A stretch of DNA of 64,000 bases from UBA1351 sp963677625 (GTDB lineage: Bacteria; Bacillota; Clostridia; Lachnospirales; Vallitaleaceae): positions 558,001 through 622,000 of the forward strand of contig CAXXSW010000002.1 of NCBI GenBank assembly GCA_963677625.2. Direction: 5' to 3'. Numbering within the stretch: the first letter of the stretch is position 1; each line of letters starts with the position of its first letter. The position numbers and the translations under genes were made by a program. The notes beneath the pieces are model-generated. The model was not told the DNA's origin, ran no database searches, and was given only the letters and a program-made list of their open reading frames with translations. Below, piece after piece: positions 18,686-28,606 of this stretch.

Positions 18686-21634
18686 ATGGGAAAAGAAGCT
18701 AGAAAGAAGCATAGAATAAGAAATTGGCTTATCATTAGTGGTATTGTATTAACGCTTCTGGCAGCAATAACGATTCTTTCTTTCAATGTATTTTTTGAGT
18801 TGCTAAATATTGTTATGCCAGGCGGAGGAATGAGAGCTTTATATAATGAGGGAGATGAGGCAATCTATGTCTCTGATTTCACAAGCAAAACAGATGCATT
18901 TGATTATGCTAATGATCTTAATGTAAGGATATGTGAGGAAGGGATTGTTCTATTGAAGAATGAGAACAATGTACTCCCCCTACAAACGCCTGTATCTAAT
19001 AGTGCTATTAGCGATAAGCCTAAGATTTCAGTATTTGGGAAAAATAGTGTTGATATAGCCTATAGCGGCTCTGGTTCAGGTGGTGCAAATACAGATGATG
19101 CAGTAGATCTATATCAAGCACTAGAAGGTGCTGGGTATGATTATAATCCTGTACTCAAATCATTTTATGAAGATGAATCTCAATCTGGAAATAAAAGAGC
19201 TTCTAATTCTCAAGACTTAGATAGTGGAGATAGTATATCCATTGCAACAGGAGAAACCCCTCTGTCGGCTTACACTGATCAGGTTAGGGCATCTTATGGT
19301 GATTATAAAGATGCCGCTATTATGGTGATTACACGTGTGGGTGGAGAAGGATTTGATTTACCTAGAAACATGGGGAGGACGCCTGGAGCGGCTGCCCCAG
19401 AAGACACCTATTTACAATTAGACCAGAACGAATTGGATCTACTCGAATCAATTTGTAATTACGGATTTGAACGGGTAATTATTGTTGTAAATAGTAGTGC
19501 CATAATGGAATTAACTTTTTTAACAGATCCAAGCTATTTCCAGTATCATGAAAATATTGATGCTTGTCTTTGGATGGGCTATCCTGGTAATTCAGGGGCC
19601 ATTGCACTTGGATCAGTTTTAAATGGTAGTGTTAATCCATCAGGTAGAACAGTAGACACTTATGCTGCCCATTTAAAAGACAATCCTTCTTTTGTTAATT
19701 TTGGAGATAACCAAGTGGAAAATGGTGATCGATATAATGTAGATGGTAACGATAAGATGTATTACTTCGTTGACTATGAAGAAGGCATCTATGTTGGTTA
19801 TAAATACTATGAAACCCGTGGTTTTACAGATGGTGAGGCGTGGTATAAGGACAATGTTATATATCCATTTGGATATGGCTTAAGTTATACCGATTTCTCA
19901 TGGGAAGTTGTTGATAAAACTTCTATTGTAAATAGCACGATAGATGCATCTGAGCGTTACGAAGTTCAAGTAGCGGTGACGAATATTGGAGATATTGCTG
20001 GTAAAGAAGTTGTTGAATTATATGGACATGCACCATATTATGATGGAGAGATTGAGAAAGCTCAAGTTGTATTAGTCGATTTTGTTAAAACAGACTTATT
20101 AAAACCAGGCGAAAGTCAAGTTGTTACTTTGACTTTTGAGCCATATTACTTAGCATCTTATGATTATAATGATGCAAATAATAATGGATTTAGTGGCTAT
20201 GAATTAGACGCCTCAACAGATTCTAATGGGTATAGTTTATATGTCAGTAAGAATGCCCATGAAATGGTTGAAAGCATTCCTTTTAATGTTGGACCAGAAG
20301 GTATTCGATATGAGTTGGATCCTGTTACAGGTCATGTAGTAGAAAACTTATATACAGACCAAGAGGACGTAGCTTTTAATTCAGATACCCAACTATCTAC
20401 AGTTTTATCCCGTTTGAACTGGGAAGATACTTGGCCAACTCCTCCAACAGATGATGAACGACAAGTGACCCAGTGAGTTTATAGAGTTGTTTCAAGATAC
20501 AACAACTAACAATCCAAACGATTATACTTGGGAGGAAATGCCCATGTATGATGATAAGAATGGAAGAGTACTCAGAGATATGCTTTTAGATGAAGAAGGA
20601 AACTGGGCTAATGTTGATGAGAATGGTATTGCTTATGTACCATATGATGATGAGCGATGGGAACTACTATTGGACAATGCTAATCTAGATGAAATGGTGA
20701 AAATGTACGACAATGCAGCATTTCAAACAAAAGCAATGGATAGTATTAAAAAGCGAGGACTAATGATACAGATGGACCAGTTGGATTTGTTAATTTTATG
20801 GATAAGACAACCTTTTATGGTACTTGTTCTTATGCCTCTGAGGTAGTAATGGCCAGCACGTGGAATTTAGCACTGATTGAAGAATTTGGTATTTCTATCG
20901 GTAATGAGGGTATATGGGGAAATGCAGATGGAGATGGCATGCCTTATTCAGGATGGTATGCACCTGCTTCTAATATCCATAGAAGTCCATTTGGTGGAAG
21001 GAATTTTGAATATTATTCTGAGGATGGATTGTTAAGCGGTAAGATGGCAGCTTCAGTTGTAAAAGGTGCTCAAAGCAAAGGTGTTTACTGCTATGTGAAA
21101 CATTTTGCTTTAAATGAACAAGAAACCCATCGATCAATTGGTGGCGATGCTTCTTGGGTTACAGAACAAGCCATGCGTGAGATATATCTGAGACCTTTTG
21201 AAATTACCGTAAAAGATGGTGAAACCCGTGGGATGATGAGTTCCTTTAATCGAATTGGCACAAGATGGACTGGTGGCGATTATCGTTTGATCACTACAAT
21301 ATTACGTGATGAATGGGGATTCAAAGGAATGGTATTGTGTGACTTTAATACTGTGCCGGACTATATGAATTCAAGGCAGATGGCTTATGCAGGTGGTAAC
21401 TTGAACTTAGCCACAACACCTGTAAGCTGGTGTGATACATCAGATGTAGCAGATGTATATATTTTAAGACAAAGTACAAAAGATGTATTGTATACAGTCG
21501 TCAACTCTAATGCAATGAATGGCGAGATTATTGGCTATTCTAGACCTTATTGGACATATGGTGTCTTGGTATTTGATGGCTTAGCTATTGTTATAATCGC
21601 GATTTGGGGACTGGTTATTAGAAAAAGACGTTAG
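18686..21634 (+). pseudogene. Membrane-anchored GH3 enzyme, reversed order, two frameshifts
   Basis: A second reversed-order GH3 protein: an N-terminal membrane helix (WLIISGIVLTLLAAITIL), C domain, fibronectin-III-like region (YPFGYGLSYTDF), N-domain barrel (HRSPFGGRNFEYYSEDG, KHFALNEQE, nucleophile candidate in VLCDFN) and a closing membrane helix with an RKRR tail. The reading frame breaks twice, at about 20472 in a CCC run, where QVTQ-stop should read QVTSEFIELF, and at about 20770, just before a TDGPVGFVN segment. Removing one base at each point would restore one protein of about 980 residues. All catalytic regions survive, so this could be a recent pseudogene or an assembly artefact. 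Confidence 0.8.
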
Positions 21635-21651
21635 AAATTCAGTACTTAATG

Positions 21652-21698
21652 ATGCAGTATATTAGTGATGTAGAATTGCTAATATACTGCATTTTTTA
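21652..21698 (+). terminator. Terminator closing the GH3 block
   Basis: A 14-base perfect stem, ATGCAGTATATTAG with CTAATATACTGCAT, followed by six T. Strong rho-independent terminator. Confidence 0.88.
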
Positions 21699-22006
21699 AT
21701 ACGAAAAATTCAATCTATATACACAGGATATTCGGTTATTGGTAAGCGTCAAAGAATCTACACCTTGTAAAGATAAAGCCTAGGCACACTTGCATTATAC
21801 TATTTGCGTAAAATATTTAGTGAGTTTGGTATTGAGAACATCGTAGAATGCCAAAATGGATAAATATTTGTCTTGTGAACATGATATAATTAATAGTGGC
21901 TTTAAATGATGAAAAGAACATGAAAACTTTGTGATGCAGGCTTTAAAATGTTATAATTAATAAGGTCTTTAGCGGAGAAAATATAATGAGATAATAAGGT
22001 GATTTT
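21699..22006. other. Gene-free stretch before the LuxR regulator
   Basis: About 300 AT-rich bases. There are two TATAAT-like boxes (21885-21890 and near 21950) but no good matching -35. I see no gene, RNA or repeat here. Confidence 0.5.
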
Positions 22007-23467
22007 ATGGAACAATCTAGTAATAAGAATGGCATAAGAGTAGTTAGTAAATATATTAAAGAGATATGTGTCTTTGGATTTGGGTATAGTAGTGTAATTG
22101 GGTTTTGCTTATTTGGACCTTTGTTAAGAATTATATCTGGTAGAGCCTTGTTTACCAATACAATAATAGCATTAACAGCATTTATTGTAGCATTTTTAAA
22201 TCCTTTGATTAGAAAGATGAATAAGAGGTTGATTCTCAATTTGTTCTACATAGCAATCCTTCTTTTGGCGTCTTCCTATTTTATAGGAATAGAAAGTGTT
22301 GCCATATTTTGCTATGCATTTGTGATAGCTACTTTTTGTAGGAGCTTTACGTTACATGTATTGGACAATGTAGCTGTAAAATATAGTGAAGTAGTGATGT
22401 CTCTAGCATTTTTTATCGCTTTTTTAGTTTTGTTTATTATTAATGTAAGCAAACCCTATCTAAGTAGGGAATTGAGTTTTATTATCGTAATATTAATAGG
22501 AGGTATTGCAGCATTTTTTTTCAAACTTACAATAGATGATAATAGCTTGAAAAAAAAGAAGAGCCACAGGCTCAATAAACATATATTTTTCCCTCTATTA
22601 TCTTTGTTTCTTGTGTATATAGGAGGAGGAATAAGTTATTCGGGTATATACCCATACCTAGCTAAATTTGAAAGTATTGATAGATTCTATAATGTTTTGC
22701 CATTGGTTGTAACGGTACCTATTGCCGGAATTCTTGGTAAAAAATATGGAAACCTTATTAATCTTCTTATAGGTATCGTGTGTTTATCGGTTGCTTTTGC
22801 ATTTTTCTTGTTGCCCCATACTGTGAGTAATTATATTTTCATCCAAACATTTTTGCAAATTGGTTGGGCATTTACGAATGTTTTTGGTTTTTCATATTCA
22901 TGGCGACTAGCCAAAAAATATGAATTAGCCTATTTATTTGGCTATGGGATCATAAGTATATTGCTAGGAGTCACAAGTGGAAGTGTTGTATCGAATTACT
23001 TCATAGAATATCATTTGCCAATTATCTATTTTGGGCCTGTAACTTTTATACCCATGATTATAGGTTTGGTTTTTCAGTTTTTTAATAAGGATATTAAGCT
23101 TACAGGATATGTGGCTGAATCAAAAATTACATTCCAGTCTAATGGCTCTAATTTAGAACTCACTGAAGGTATGGATGAAAGAAGAGTGAGCAGCGTAACA
23201 AATAAGGAAGGTGATTTATATAAAATGATGAGCATTGAGAAGGAAAGAATCTGTAATCTTGATTTATTGTCAGAGTTAACAAATAGAGAAAAAGAGATTA
23301 TATACTTTTATTACAAAGGGGAGTCAGCGGTAAAAATTGCAGATAGACTATATCTAAGTCCTAATACAATTAGAAGTCATATTAAAAATGCTTATCATAA
23401 ATTGGAAATAAATAAAAAAGCTATTTTAAAAGAATTAATAGATCAAGCTGTGTTAGATTCAAATTAA
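22007..23467 (+). CDS. Membrane-embedded LuxR-family regulator
   Basis: A 486-residue protein joining about twelve hydrophobic spans (residues 20-375) to a C-terminal LuxR/FixJ helix-turn-helix (about 415-480: LTNREKEIIYFYYKGESAVKIA, then LSPNTIRSHIKNAYHKL). The membrane part has an MFS-like layout. Such fusions are known in Firmicutes and Eggerthella-type actinobacteria and are thought to sense a small molecule in the membrane and bind DNA directly. It lies alone between two terminators. The ligand and targets are unknown. Confidence 0.85.
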   Translation: MEQSSNKNGIRVVSKYIKEICVFGFGYSSVIGFCLFGPLLRIISGRALFTNTIIALTAFIVAFLNPLIRKMNKRLILNLFYIAILLLASSYFIGIESVAIFCYAFVIATFCRSFTLHVLDNVAVKYSEVVMSLAFFIAFLVLFIINVSKPYLSRELSFIIVILIGGIAAFFFKLTIDDNSLKKKKSHRLNKHIFFPLLSLFLVYIGGGISYSGIYPYLAKFESIDRFYNVLPLVVTVPIAGILGKKYGNLINLLIGIVCLSVAFAFFLLPHTVSNYIFIQTFLQIGWAFTNVFGFSYSWRLAKKYELAYLFGYGIISILLGVTSGSVVSNYFIEYHLPIIYFGPVTFIPMIIGLVFQFFNKDIKLTGYVAESKITFQSNGSNLELTEGMDERRVSSVTNKEGDLYKMMSIEKERICNLDLLSELTNREKEIIYFYYKGESAVKIADRLYLSPNTIRSHIKNAYHKLEINKKAILKELIDQAVLDSN

Positions 23468-23527
23468 TCTTGCAACCAGTTACTCCATAGATAGCCCTCA
23501 TGATAGAGTATATAAGATAATTACCCT

Positions 23528-23557
23528 AAATCACCAATTATTGGTGATTTTTTATTA
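23528..23557 (+). terminator. Terminator after the LuxR gene
   Basis: AAATCACCAAT pairs with ATTGGTGATTT around a minimal loop, followed by a T run. Confidence 0.8.
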
Positions 23558-23618
23558 AGTTAAATGCTGTATTATTAGGGACAAACAAGTAGATTAAGAA
23601 AATTACTAGGAGGAAAAC

Positions 23619-26231
23619 ATGGAGAACAAAGATGAATACAAATCTAACAACAAAGTAAAAAATAAGGATATAAATTGGGCTAAAAGAATTATTGGAAGTA
23701 TTATTGTGGTAGGAATATTAGGGTTTGTTGTTAGCTTTTATTTTATGCCCAATAAAATGTATCCATTATTGTTTCGTTTTAATGAAGCATTCTATATTAC
23801 TGATTTATCATTACTATTAATAAATTATATAAGAAATATTATTTATATTGATCCGATTGCTATGTCAATTATTATACCTATTACCATAGATGCAATATTA
23901 TTATCAATTTTTATAGGTGTCTTAATTCTTATATTCAACAGGAAAAAAGCTATCAAGATAGTCTTAAATATTCTTTTATTTATCCTGTTAACGGTGGTAA
24001 CTGTAAGAAATCCTCCTCTGGATGTTTATTGGCCTAAAATAACTAATACAAGTATATCAACTGCTCCAGAAACAAAAGAAATAATAGAATCAGATGTGGA
24101 GGAAACCCTCGTTTTTGAAACTGTATCCATTGATATACCAGCACATTTTGTGGATGAGAAAGGAAGCATTTCTGTTGATGAATATAAGTATCCTAATAAG
24201 GAAATAGGCTATGATATACAGCTGAAAGACAAGAACGGTGAGAGCGTTCATTTGCTAAATGGATTTGTGGAGATTTATCTTGAAATACCGGATGAGGACT
24301 TGAATAGTATTGATTATAGGTTTTATGATAAAGATGAGAATGAATGGCGAGATGTTGCTTGGTATTATGATATAGATCTACAAAAGATTGTATTGTTAAC
24401 AAATCACTTTACGGAATTCAAGAAAATTGTGCGGGATAAGAATGAAGGGTTACTGAAAAAAATCGAACCCCCCATTTTTGAATATTCAACTAGTAAAGGC
24501 TTATATGTAAAGGGAGCAAGACCAATCACATTTGATATAGAAAATATTAAAAAAAGCAAAACACTACAGCAGGCAGCAGTAGATATAGTGAATATAGTAA
24601 AAGGCAATCAGACTTATAATGGTGCTGTGGAAGTATTCAAATTAGTAACGGCCATCGAACAAATTGATAACTATAAATATGAGATTGATGCAGTTAAAAA
24701 CATGGTGAATCCTAAAAATGTGAAGGTAGATGAGTTAAGAAGGTATTTAGAAACAATAGATAATAATGGTTATAATATAACAAAAGGATTGAAAAAATTT
24801 ATGACAGGCTTGGGTTTGGTTGATTTTTTGGCTAATTCTTTTCTTTATTATGATGAAATGAGTAAAGGTACAGATAAGGGTGATGGAGAGGCAGCTTATA
24901 TGGCAGCAAAGCAAACCCTCTCCCTTGTTTCAGTAACTTATTTTGGCCCCTATGGTTTTTTGGTAGATCCAGCGGTGTTTATCACTGAAACTGGATATAA
25001 AGAGTTTAAGTTTTATGAGGAAGATGATACGAAAACAGCATATTATACCTATTATAATTCTCCAAAGTATAGTATTCCTGATAGTTATTGGTATAATAGA
25101 TTTAATCAGATTGTGGAAGAAGTTGGCGGTATTGAGAATATCCGCTTAGGAGTTGAGCTTCTTGATACTGAAATCAATGATTATTTGACAGATTTTTGGT
25201 TAAGTGAAAATAAAACAATCAGAGAAGAATTAGGTTGTTGGAGTGTTTTAAATGATGAGAAACGTGAACAAATGTTAAAAACTTATAAAGTAGAAAGGGA
25301 TATTTATGGGTTAGAGAAAAGTATATTAGATCGATACATAAGATTGTATGAAAAAAGCGTAAGAGAATATCAAATACTTATGATTAAAGCTTACTATGAA
25401 GAGTTATTGAATCATATTGTAGAAATAGATGTTGTAGCGAATGGATATGCTCTTGAACATAGTAATGTTCAAGTTGAAGTAGATGGTAATGTAATATGGG
25501 AAGGTAAATTTGATAACAATAGCAAGTGTGAATTTCAATCAAGGTATTTTTATTTAATCCCCAAGGATGTTTCTTCCCGCCAAACAATTACAGTTTGGAC
25601 AAATTTAGTTGATAAAGATGGAAATAAGGTGCAAAAACAAGAAGAGATTAATATAGTGGATTTGGGAATCAAGATACAGCTAGAATATAATTCTGATCCT
25701 TCCTACGGTATTAAGATTAAAGATCAAGATATACACGTGGATCAAGATGAAAGCTATAGGTTTGAATATGAATATGAAGGTAATGGTGGAGATATCATTA
25801 TTCCAGACAAGGTGGTTTGGAAAACTTCCAGCGGAAGTATAGACCAGAACGGTTGGTTTACTCCCGGAGAAGTTGGTGATACTGTTATTACAGTTGAGGC
25901 TTACTATGAAAATAATGATGTGATGGTTTCAGATAGTGTTATCGTAGAGGTTGAAGGCGAAGAAGTGGGTATGTTATGTAACTTTTATGTTATGGACAAG
26001 AATGGGAATGGAATACTTGATTATACTATAGAAATAAAAGAACTGGGAATAAAGGAAACTAGATCCAGAGAAGGTGAAAACGCCGGTGCCCTTGAGTTGA
26101 TGCTGCCACTTAAAACGAATCTAACAATAACAGCTACCGTGGATGGTGTAGGATCAGAAACACAAACATTTTACTTTGAAGAAAGCAATCAAGGGACAAC
26201 CGCTAAAACATTAAAATTTACTCCTCAATAA
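23619..26231 (+). CDS. Large membrane-anchored extracellular protein of unknown function
   Basis: 870 residues, not assigned to a known family. There are three hydrophobic spans near the N-terminus (about 24-45, 62-90 and 92-125), the last followed by a large region predicted outside the cell. Two parts can be named: a strand-rich segment near 165-270 (LLNGFVEIYLEIPDEDL, then YDKDENEWRDV), and an Ig-like fold near 735-790 (VVWKTSSGSIDQNGWFTPGEVGDT) of the Big_2 type. The middle (300-600) is mixed helical with many Tyr and Lys. AGGAGG precedes the start. It is followed by two further small unknown genes in the same direction. Confidence 0.7.
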   Translation: MENKDEYKSNNKVKNKDINWAKRIIGSIIVVGILGFVVSFYFMPNKMYPLLFRFNEAFYITDLSLLLINYIRNIIYIDPIAMSIIIPITIDAILLSIFIGVLILIFNRKKAIKIVLNILLFILLTVVTVRNPPLDVYWPKITNTSISTAPETKEIIESDVEETLVFETVSIDIPAHFVDEKGSISVDEYKYPNKEIGYDIQLKDKNGESVHLLNGFVEIYLEIPDEDLNSIDYRFYDKDENEWRDVAWYYDIDLQKIVLLTNHFTEFKKIVRDKNEGLLKKIEPPIFEYSTSKGLYVKGARPITFDIENIKKSKTLQQAAVDIVNIVKGNQTYNGAVEVFKLVTAIEQIDNYKYEIDAVKNMVNPKNVKVDELRRYLETIDNNGYNITKGLKKFMTGLGLVDFLANSFLYYDEMSKGTDKGDGEAAYMAAKQTLSLVSVTYFGPYGFLVDPAVFITETGYKEFKFYEEDDTKTAYYTYYNSPKYSIPDSYWYNRFNQIVEEVGGIENIRLGVELLDTEINDYLTDFWLSENKTIREELGCWSVLNDEKREQMLKTYKVERDIYGLEKSILDRYIRLYEKSVREYQILMIKAYYEELLNHIVEIDVVANGYALEHSNVQVEVDGNVIWEGKFDNNSKCEFQSRYFYLIPKDVSSRQTITVWTNLVDKDGNKVQKQEEINIVDLGIKIQLEYNSDPSYGIKIKDQDIHVDQDESYRFEYEYEGNGGDIIIPDKVVWKTSSGSIDQNGWFTPGEVGDTVITVEAYYENNDVMVSDSVIVEVEGEEVGMLCNFYVMDKNGNGILDYTIEIKELGIKETRSREGENAGALELMLPLKTNLTITATVDGVGSETQTFYFEESNQGTTAKTLKFTPQ

Positions 26232-26332
26232 AAAGTTGAAATACAAGAGGAACCTGATAAAGAAACGGCTAAAACACTACAAAGGTCGACTAAAGAAATG
26301 TGCATAAATATAGGGAGTGAAGTAAATTATAG

Positions 26333-26806
26333 ATGGATAAAAATGGATTAGGGAATAGGAAAAATAAAATGAATGAAAGAGGAGAAAGTAATAAATCAAA
26401 AAGTATAATATTACTTTTGCTAGTGTTATTATTTACCTCTTCTATAATAAATGCTGAAGAATTATCGTTACATGAATACAATGGTGAAAGCTATGGATTA
26501 ATGTTGGAAGAAGGAGCAGATATTGTAATACAAACATTAGATATCACTTATGATATGCAGAGACCTAAAAAGGTCATCATGACATATGAGGTCATAGCAG
26601 TTTCGGCGGGAACATACAATCTGATATTACCTTATTCAGAAGGCAAATATAAGGCAAAGACTTTTGAAAATGGACCAGATATCATATTGGACGGTGAGGC
26701 TTTGGAGACAAAAATAATTGGATTAGGAGAATATGATGAAAGTGAAGATAGAGATAAAGCAAAGATTGAAAATATATGTTTATTCTTCAGGATGGGAATA
26801 CTTTGA
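26333..26806 (+). CDS. Small secreted protein, possibly frameshifted
   Basis: 157 residues with a signal-peptide-like hydrophobic stretch (SIILLLLVLLFTSSIINA) and a short, strand-rich mature part (about 50-140). The end looks wrong. The frame stops after FFRMGIL, while an overlapping frame from about 26736 gives a more natural tail (YSSGWEYFEQKKETIRV) and stops at 26840. A one-base slip near 26735-26780 would join them. No family recognised. It follows the 870-residue surface protein by 100 bases and may be functionally linked. Confidence 0.55.
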   Translation: MDKNGLGNRKNKMNERGESNKSKSIILLLLVLLFTSSIINAEELSLHEYNGESYGLMLEEGADIVIQTLDITYDMQRPKKVIMTYEVIAVSAGTYNLILPYSEGKYKAKTFENGPDIILDGEALETKIIGLGEYDESEDRDKAKIENICLFFRMGIL

Positions 26807-26889
26807 ACAGAAAAAAGAAACTATCCGAGTAGACCGATAATAACCTAAGATAACTTATGAGTACCCCGACTTATAGGAGAACGTAAGTA

Positions 26890-27387
26890 ATGAATGAGAT
26901 TTTAGAAGAATTAATGATAAAATATGGCAGCGATATAAATATCAATAAAAAGTCGCCAAAGGAGTTGTTAGATGAAATTAGTATACGCTATGCTGTTTCA
27001 ACGACATCTCCAAATAATGCAAACTTATTAAAACTGAAGAATAGATTTATTTCGCATTTCAAGCATACTCATCACGCAAAAGCAGGCAAGACATTAAATA
27101 TCGACAATATTTCGTTCGTTGAGTTTCATATGGATAATCAAAATGAGGAGCTATATAAGTGTCGTTTTGATGAATGGAATGAGGGAAAAATATACCTCAT
27201 AGTCGAACAGGATAATGGTTATTTCGAAACAAATTCCCGAATATTGTCAACCAAAATTGTAGAATTTCTTGGGGTATCAGAAAATGATATAAGAGAAAGA
27301 AATATTCGTCTACACAATTATTTACTAAATCGCGAACAGTTAGATTCAAATTACGAGAAGATAACTGGACGATTGAAGTCACAATAA
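26890..27387 (+). CDS. Hypothetical cytoplasmic protein
   Basis: 165 residues, soluble, mixed charge, no signal peptide or membrane span. A segment in the middle reads NISFVEFHMDNQNEELYKCRFDEW, predicted beta-rich, and the C-terminal third is helical (VEFLGVSENDIRERNIRLHNYL). I do not recognise the family. It has a plausible ribosome site (AGGAG) and is closed by a terminator, so it is likely a real gene. It is the last gene before the insertion element. Confidence 0.6.
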   Translation: MNEILEELMIKYGSDININKKSPKELLDEISIRYAVSTTSPNNANLLKLKNRFISHFKHTHHAKAGKTLNIDNISFVEFHMDNQNEELYKCRFDEWNEGKIYLIVEQDNGYFETNSRILSTKIVEFLGVSENDIRERNIRLHNYLLNREQLDSNYEKITGRLKSQ

Positions 27388-27402
27388 AATGAAACAATAA
27401 CT

Positions 27403-27443
27403 AAAAGAGTTATACCTATAAAAGGGTAAAGCTCTTTTATTAT
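27403..27443 (+). terminator. Hairpin terminator next to the intron remnant
   Basis: AAAAGAG..ATACC pairs with GGTA..CTCTTTT, then TATTAT. The group II intron 3' end begins immediately after it on the opposite strand. Confidence 0.7.
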
Positions 27444-27508
27444 ATCGAGTAGGAGGTCATCCATCAGTTGAATGACCGACCTCTCACACCACCGTACGTA
27501 CGGTTCCG
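27444..27508 (-). mobile_element. Truncated group II intron 3' end (domains V-VI)
   Basis: Read on the minus strand, this is GGAACCGTACGTACGG, then TGGTGTGAGAGG, an inner hairpin, and CCTCCTACTCGAT. That is the 3' half of domain V and all of domain VI of a bacterial group II intron. The 5' half of domain V (expected to read like ACCGCCGTATACG) and everything before it are absent. In its place lies the end of the IS3-type element. No intron-encoded reverse transcriptase is left. Confidence 0.75.
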
Positions 27509-27514
27509 ATTTTC

Positions 27515-28606
27515 TTAAAATGATGAAACATGATTTTCTTCCAGATTCCTATCCACAGAAGAAACTTTTTCTGGATTTAGCCACACTTCATTTTCGATAG
27601 ACCAATCCCTTGTTTGCCTTGACCAGCGATTGGGATTCTTCAGCTTAGCTCCTTTATATACAAGATCACGTTTAGCTAGTATACTCGCACCAAAATCGGC
27701 TGAATGCCGTTGATTTGGTGTTAAAAACTTGATGCCACTATGTCGATGATTGTTGTTATACCACTCAACAAAGTTTAGCACCCATTCACGTGCCTTTTCT
27801 ATTGATTTAAAGCCTTTTGGCTGGTAATTACATCGGTATTTCAACGTCTTGAATAGGCTCTCAGCATATGGATTATCATTACTTACTCTTGGTCTGCTTC
27901 TTGATGGCGTTATTCCCAGTTTATACAGTGTTTCAAGCATGGTTGCACCTTTCATCGGACTTCCATTATCAGAATGTAATACAAGCGGCTGCTCTCTGTT
28001 TGTAAGCTTTTCCGCTAAGATTGCCCGTTGAATTAGCTCGCTGGCATTATCAGCGGATTCAACTTCCCAGACTTCCCATGCAATAATCTTTCTGCTGAAT
28101 AAGTCTGATATCATATATAGATAATAATGACGTCCTTTAATCGGGCCATTTAAGTAAGTAATATCCCATGTATAGACTCGATTAGGCGCAGTCGCTACAT
28201 GTGTTGATATTTCGCGTTTTACTGGTTCTTTGCTTCGTCCACGATGTGCTAGTTGTTTGGCTTCTCTCAGAACCCTATAGAACGTGGATTCCGATGCTAT
28301 ATATATGCCCTTGTCAGCAAGTATGGGTACGATTTGACTTGGTGGTAGATTACAATATTCGGGTTCGTTTACAATTTTAGTGATTTGCTTTACTTCTATC
28401 TCCGATAATTTATTATGAGGTTCCGGATGAATTGCAATCGTTCGTTTATCTATGTATTCGTTGCATTCTTCGAAAGATTTTAACCAACGGTTATAAGTTC
28501 TTGTACTAATTACTGATTCTTCACAAGCGACAGAGAGATGGGTACCAGCCTTAACGGCTTCTGCTATGAGATCCATCACTTGTTTGCGTAACTCGGGTTC
28601 TGTCAT
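27515..28606 (-). CDS. IS3-family transposase OrfB (DDE integrase core)
   Basis: 363 residues. A helix-turn-helix-like N-terminal region is followed by an HTH_21-type segment, then the rve integrase core with the acidic triad: D in YTWDITYLNGP, D in VLHSDNGSPMKG, and E in NPYAESLFKTLKYR. The closing integrase-core stretch NNNHRHSGIKFLTP is also present. All catalytic residues are in place, so the enzyme looks intact. Its ATG overlaps the orfA stop (ATGA), so OrfB is made as a separate coupled protein rather than by a visible slippery-site fusion. Confidence 0.93.
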   Translation of the reverse strand: MTEPELRKQVMDLIAEAVKAGTHLSVACEESVISTRTYNRWLKSFEECNEYIDKRTIAIHPEPHNKLSEIEVKQITKIVNEPEYCNLPPSQIVPILADKGIYIASESTFYRVLREAKQLAHRGRSKEPVKREISTHVATAPNRVYTWDITYLNGPIKGRHYYLYMISDLFSRKIIAWEVWEVESADNASELIQRAILAEKLTNREQPLVLHSDNGSPMKGATMLETLYKLGITPSRSRPRVSNDNPYAESLFKTLKYRCNYQPKGFKSIEKAREWVLNFVEWYNNNHRHSGIKFLTPNQRHSADFGASILAKRDLVYKGAKLKNPNRWSRQTRDWSIENEVWLNPEKVSSVDRNLEENHVSSF

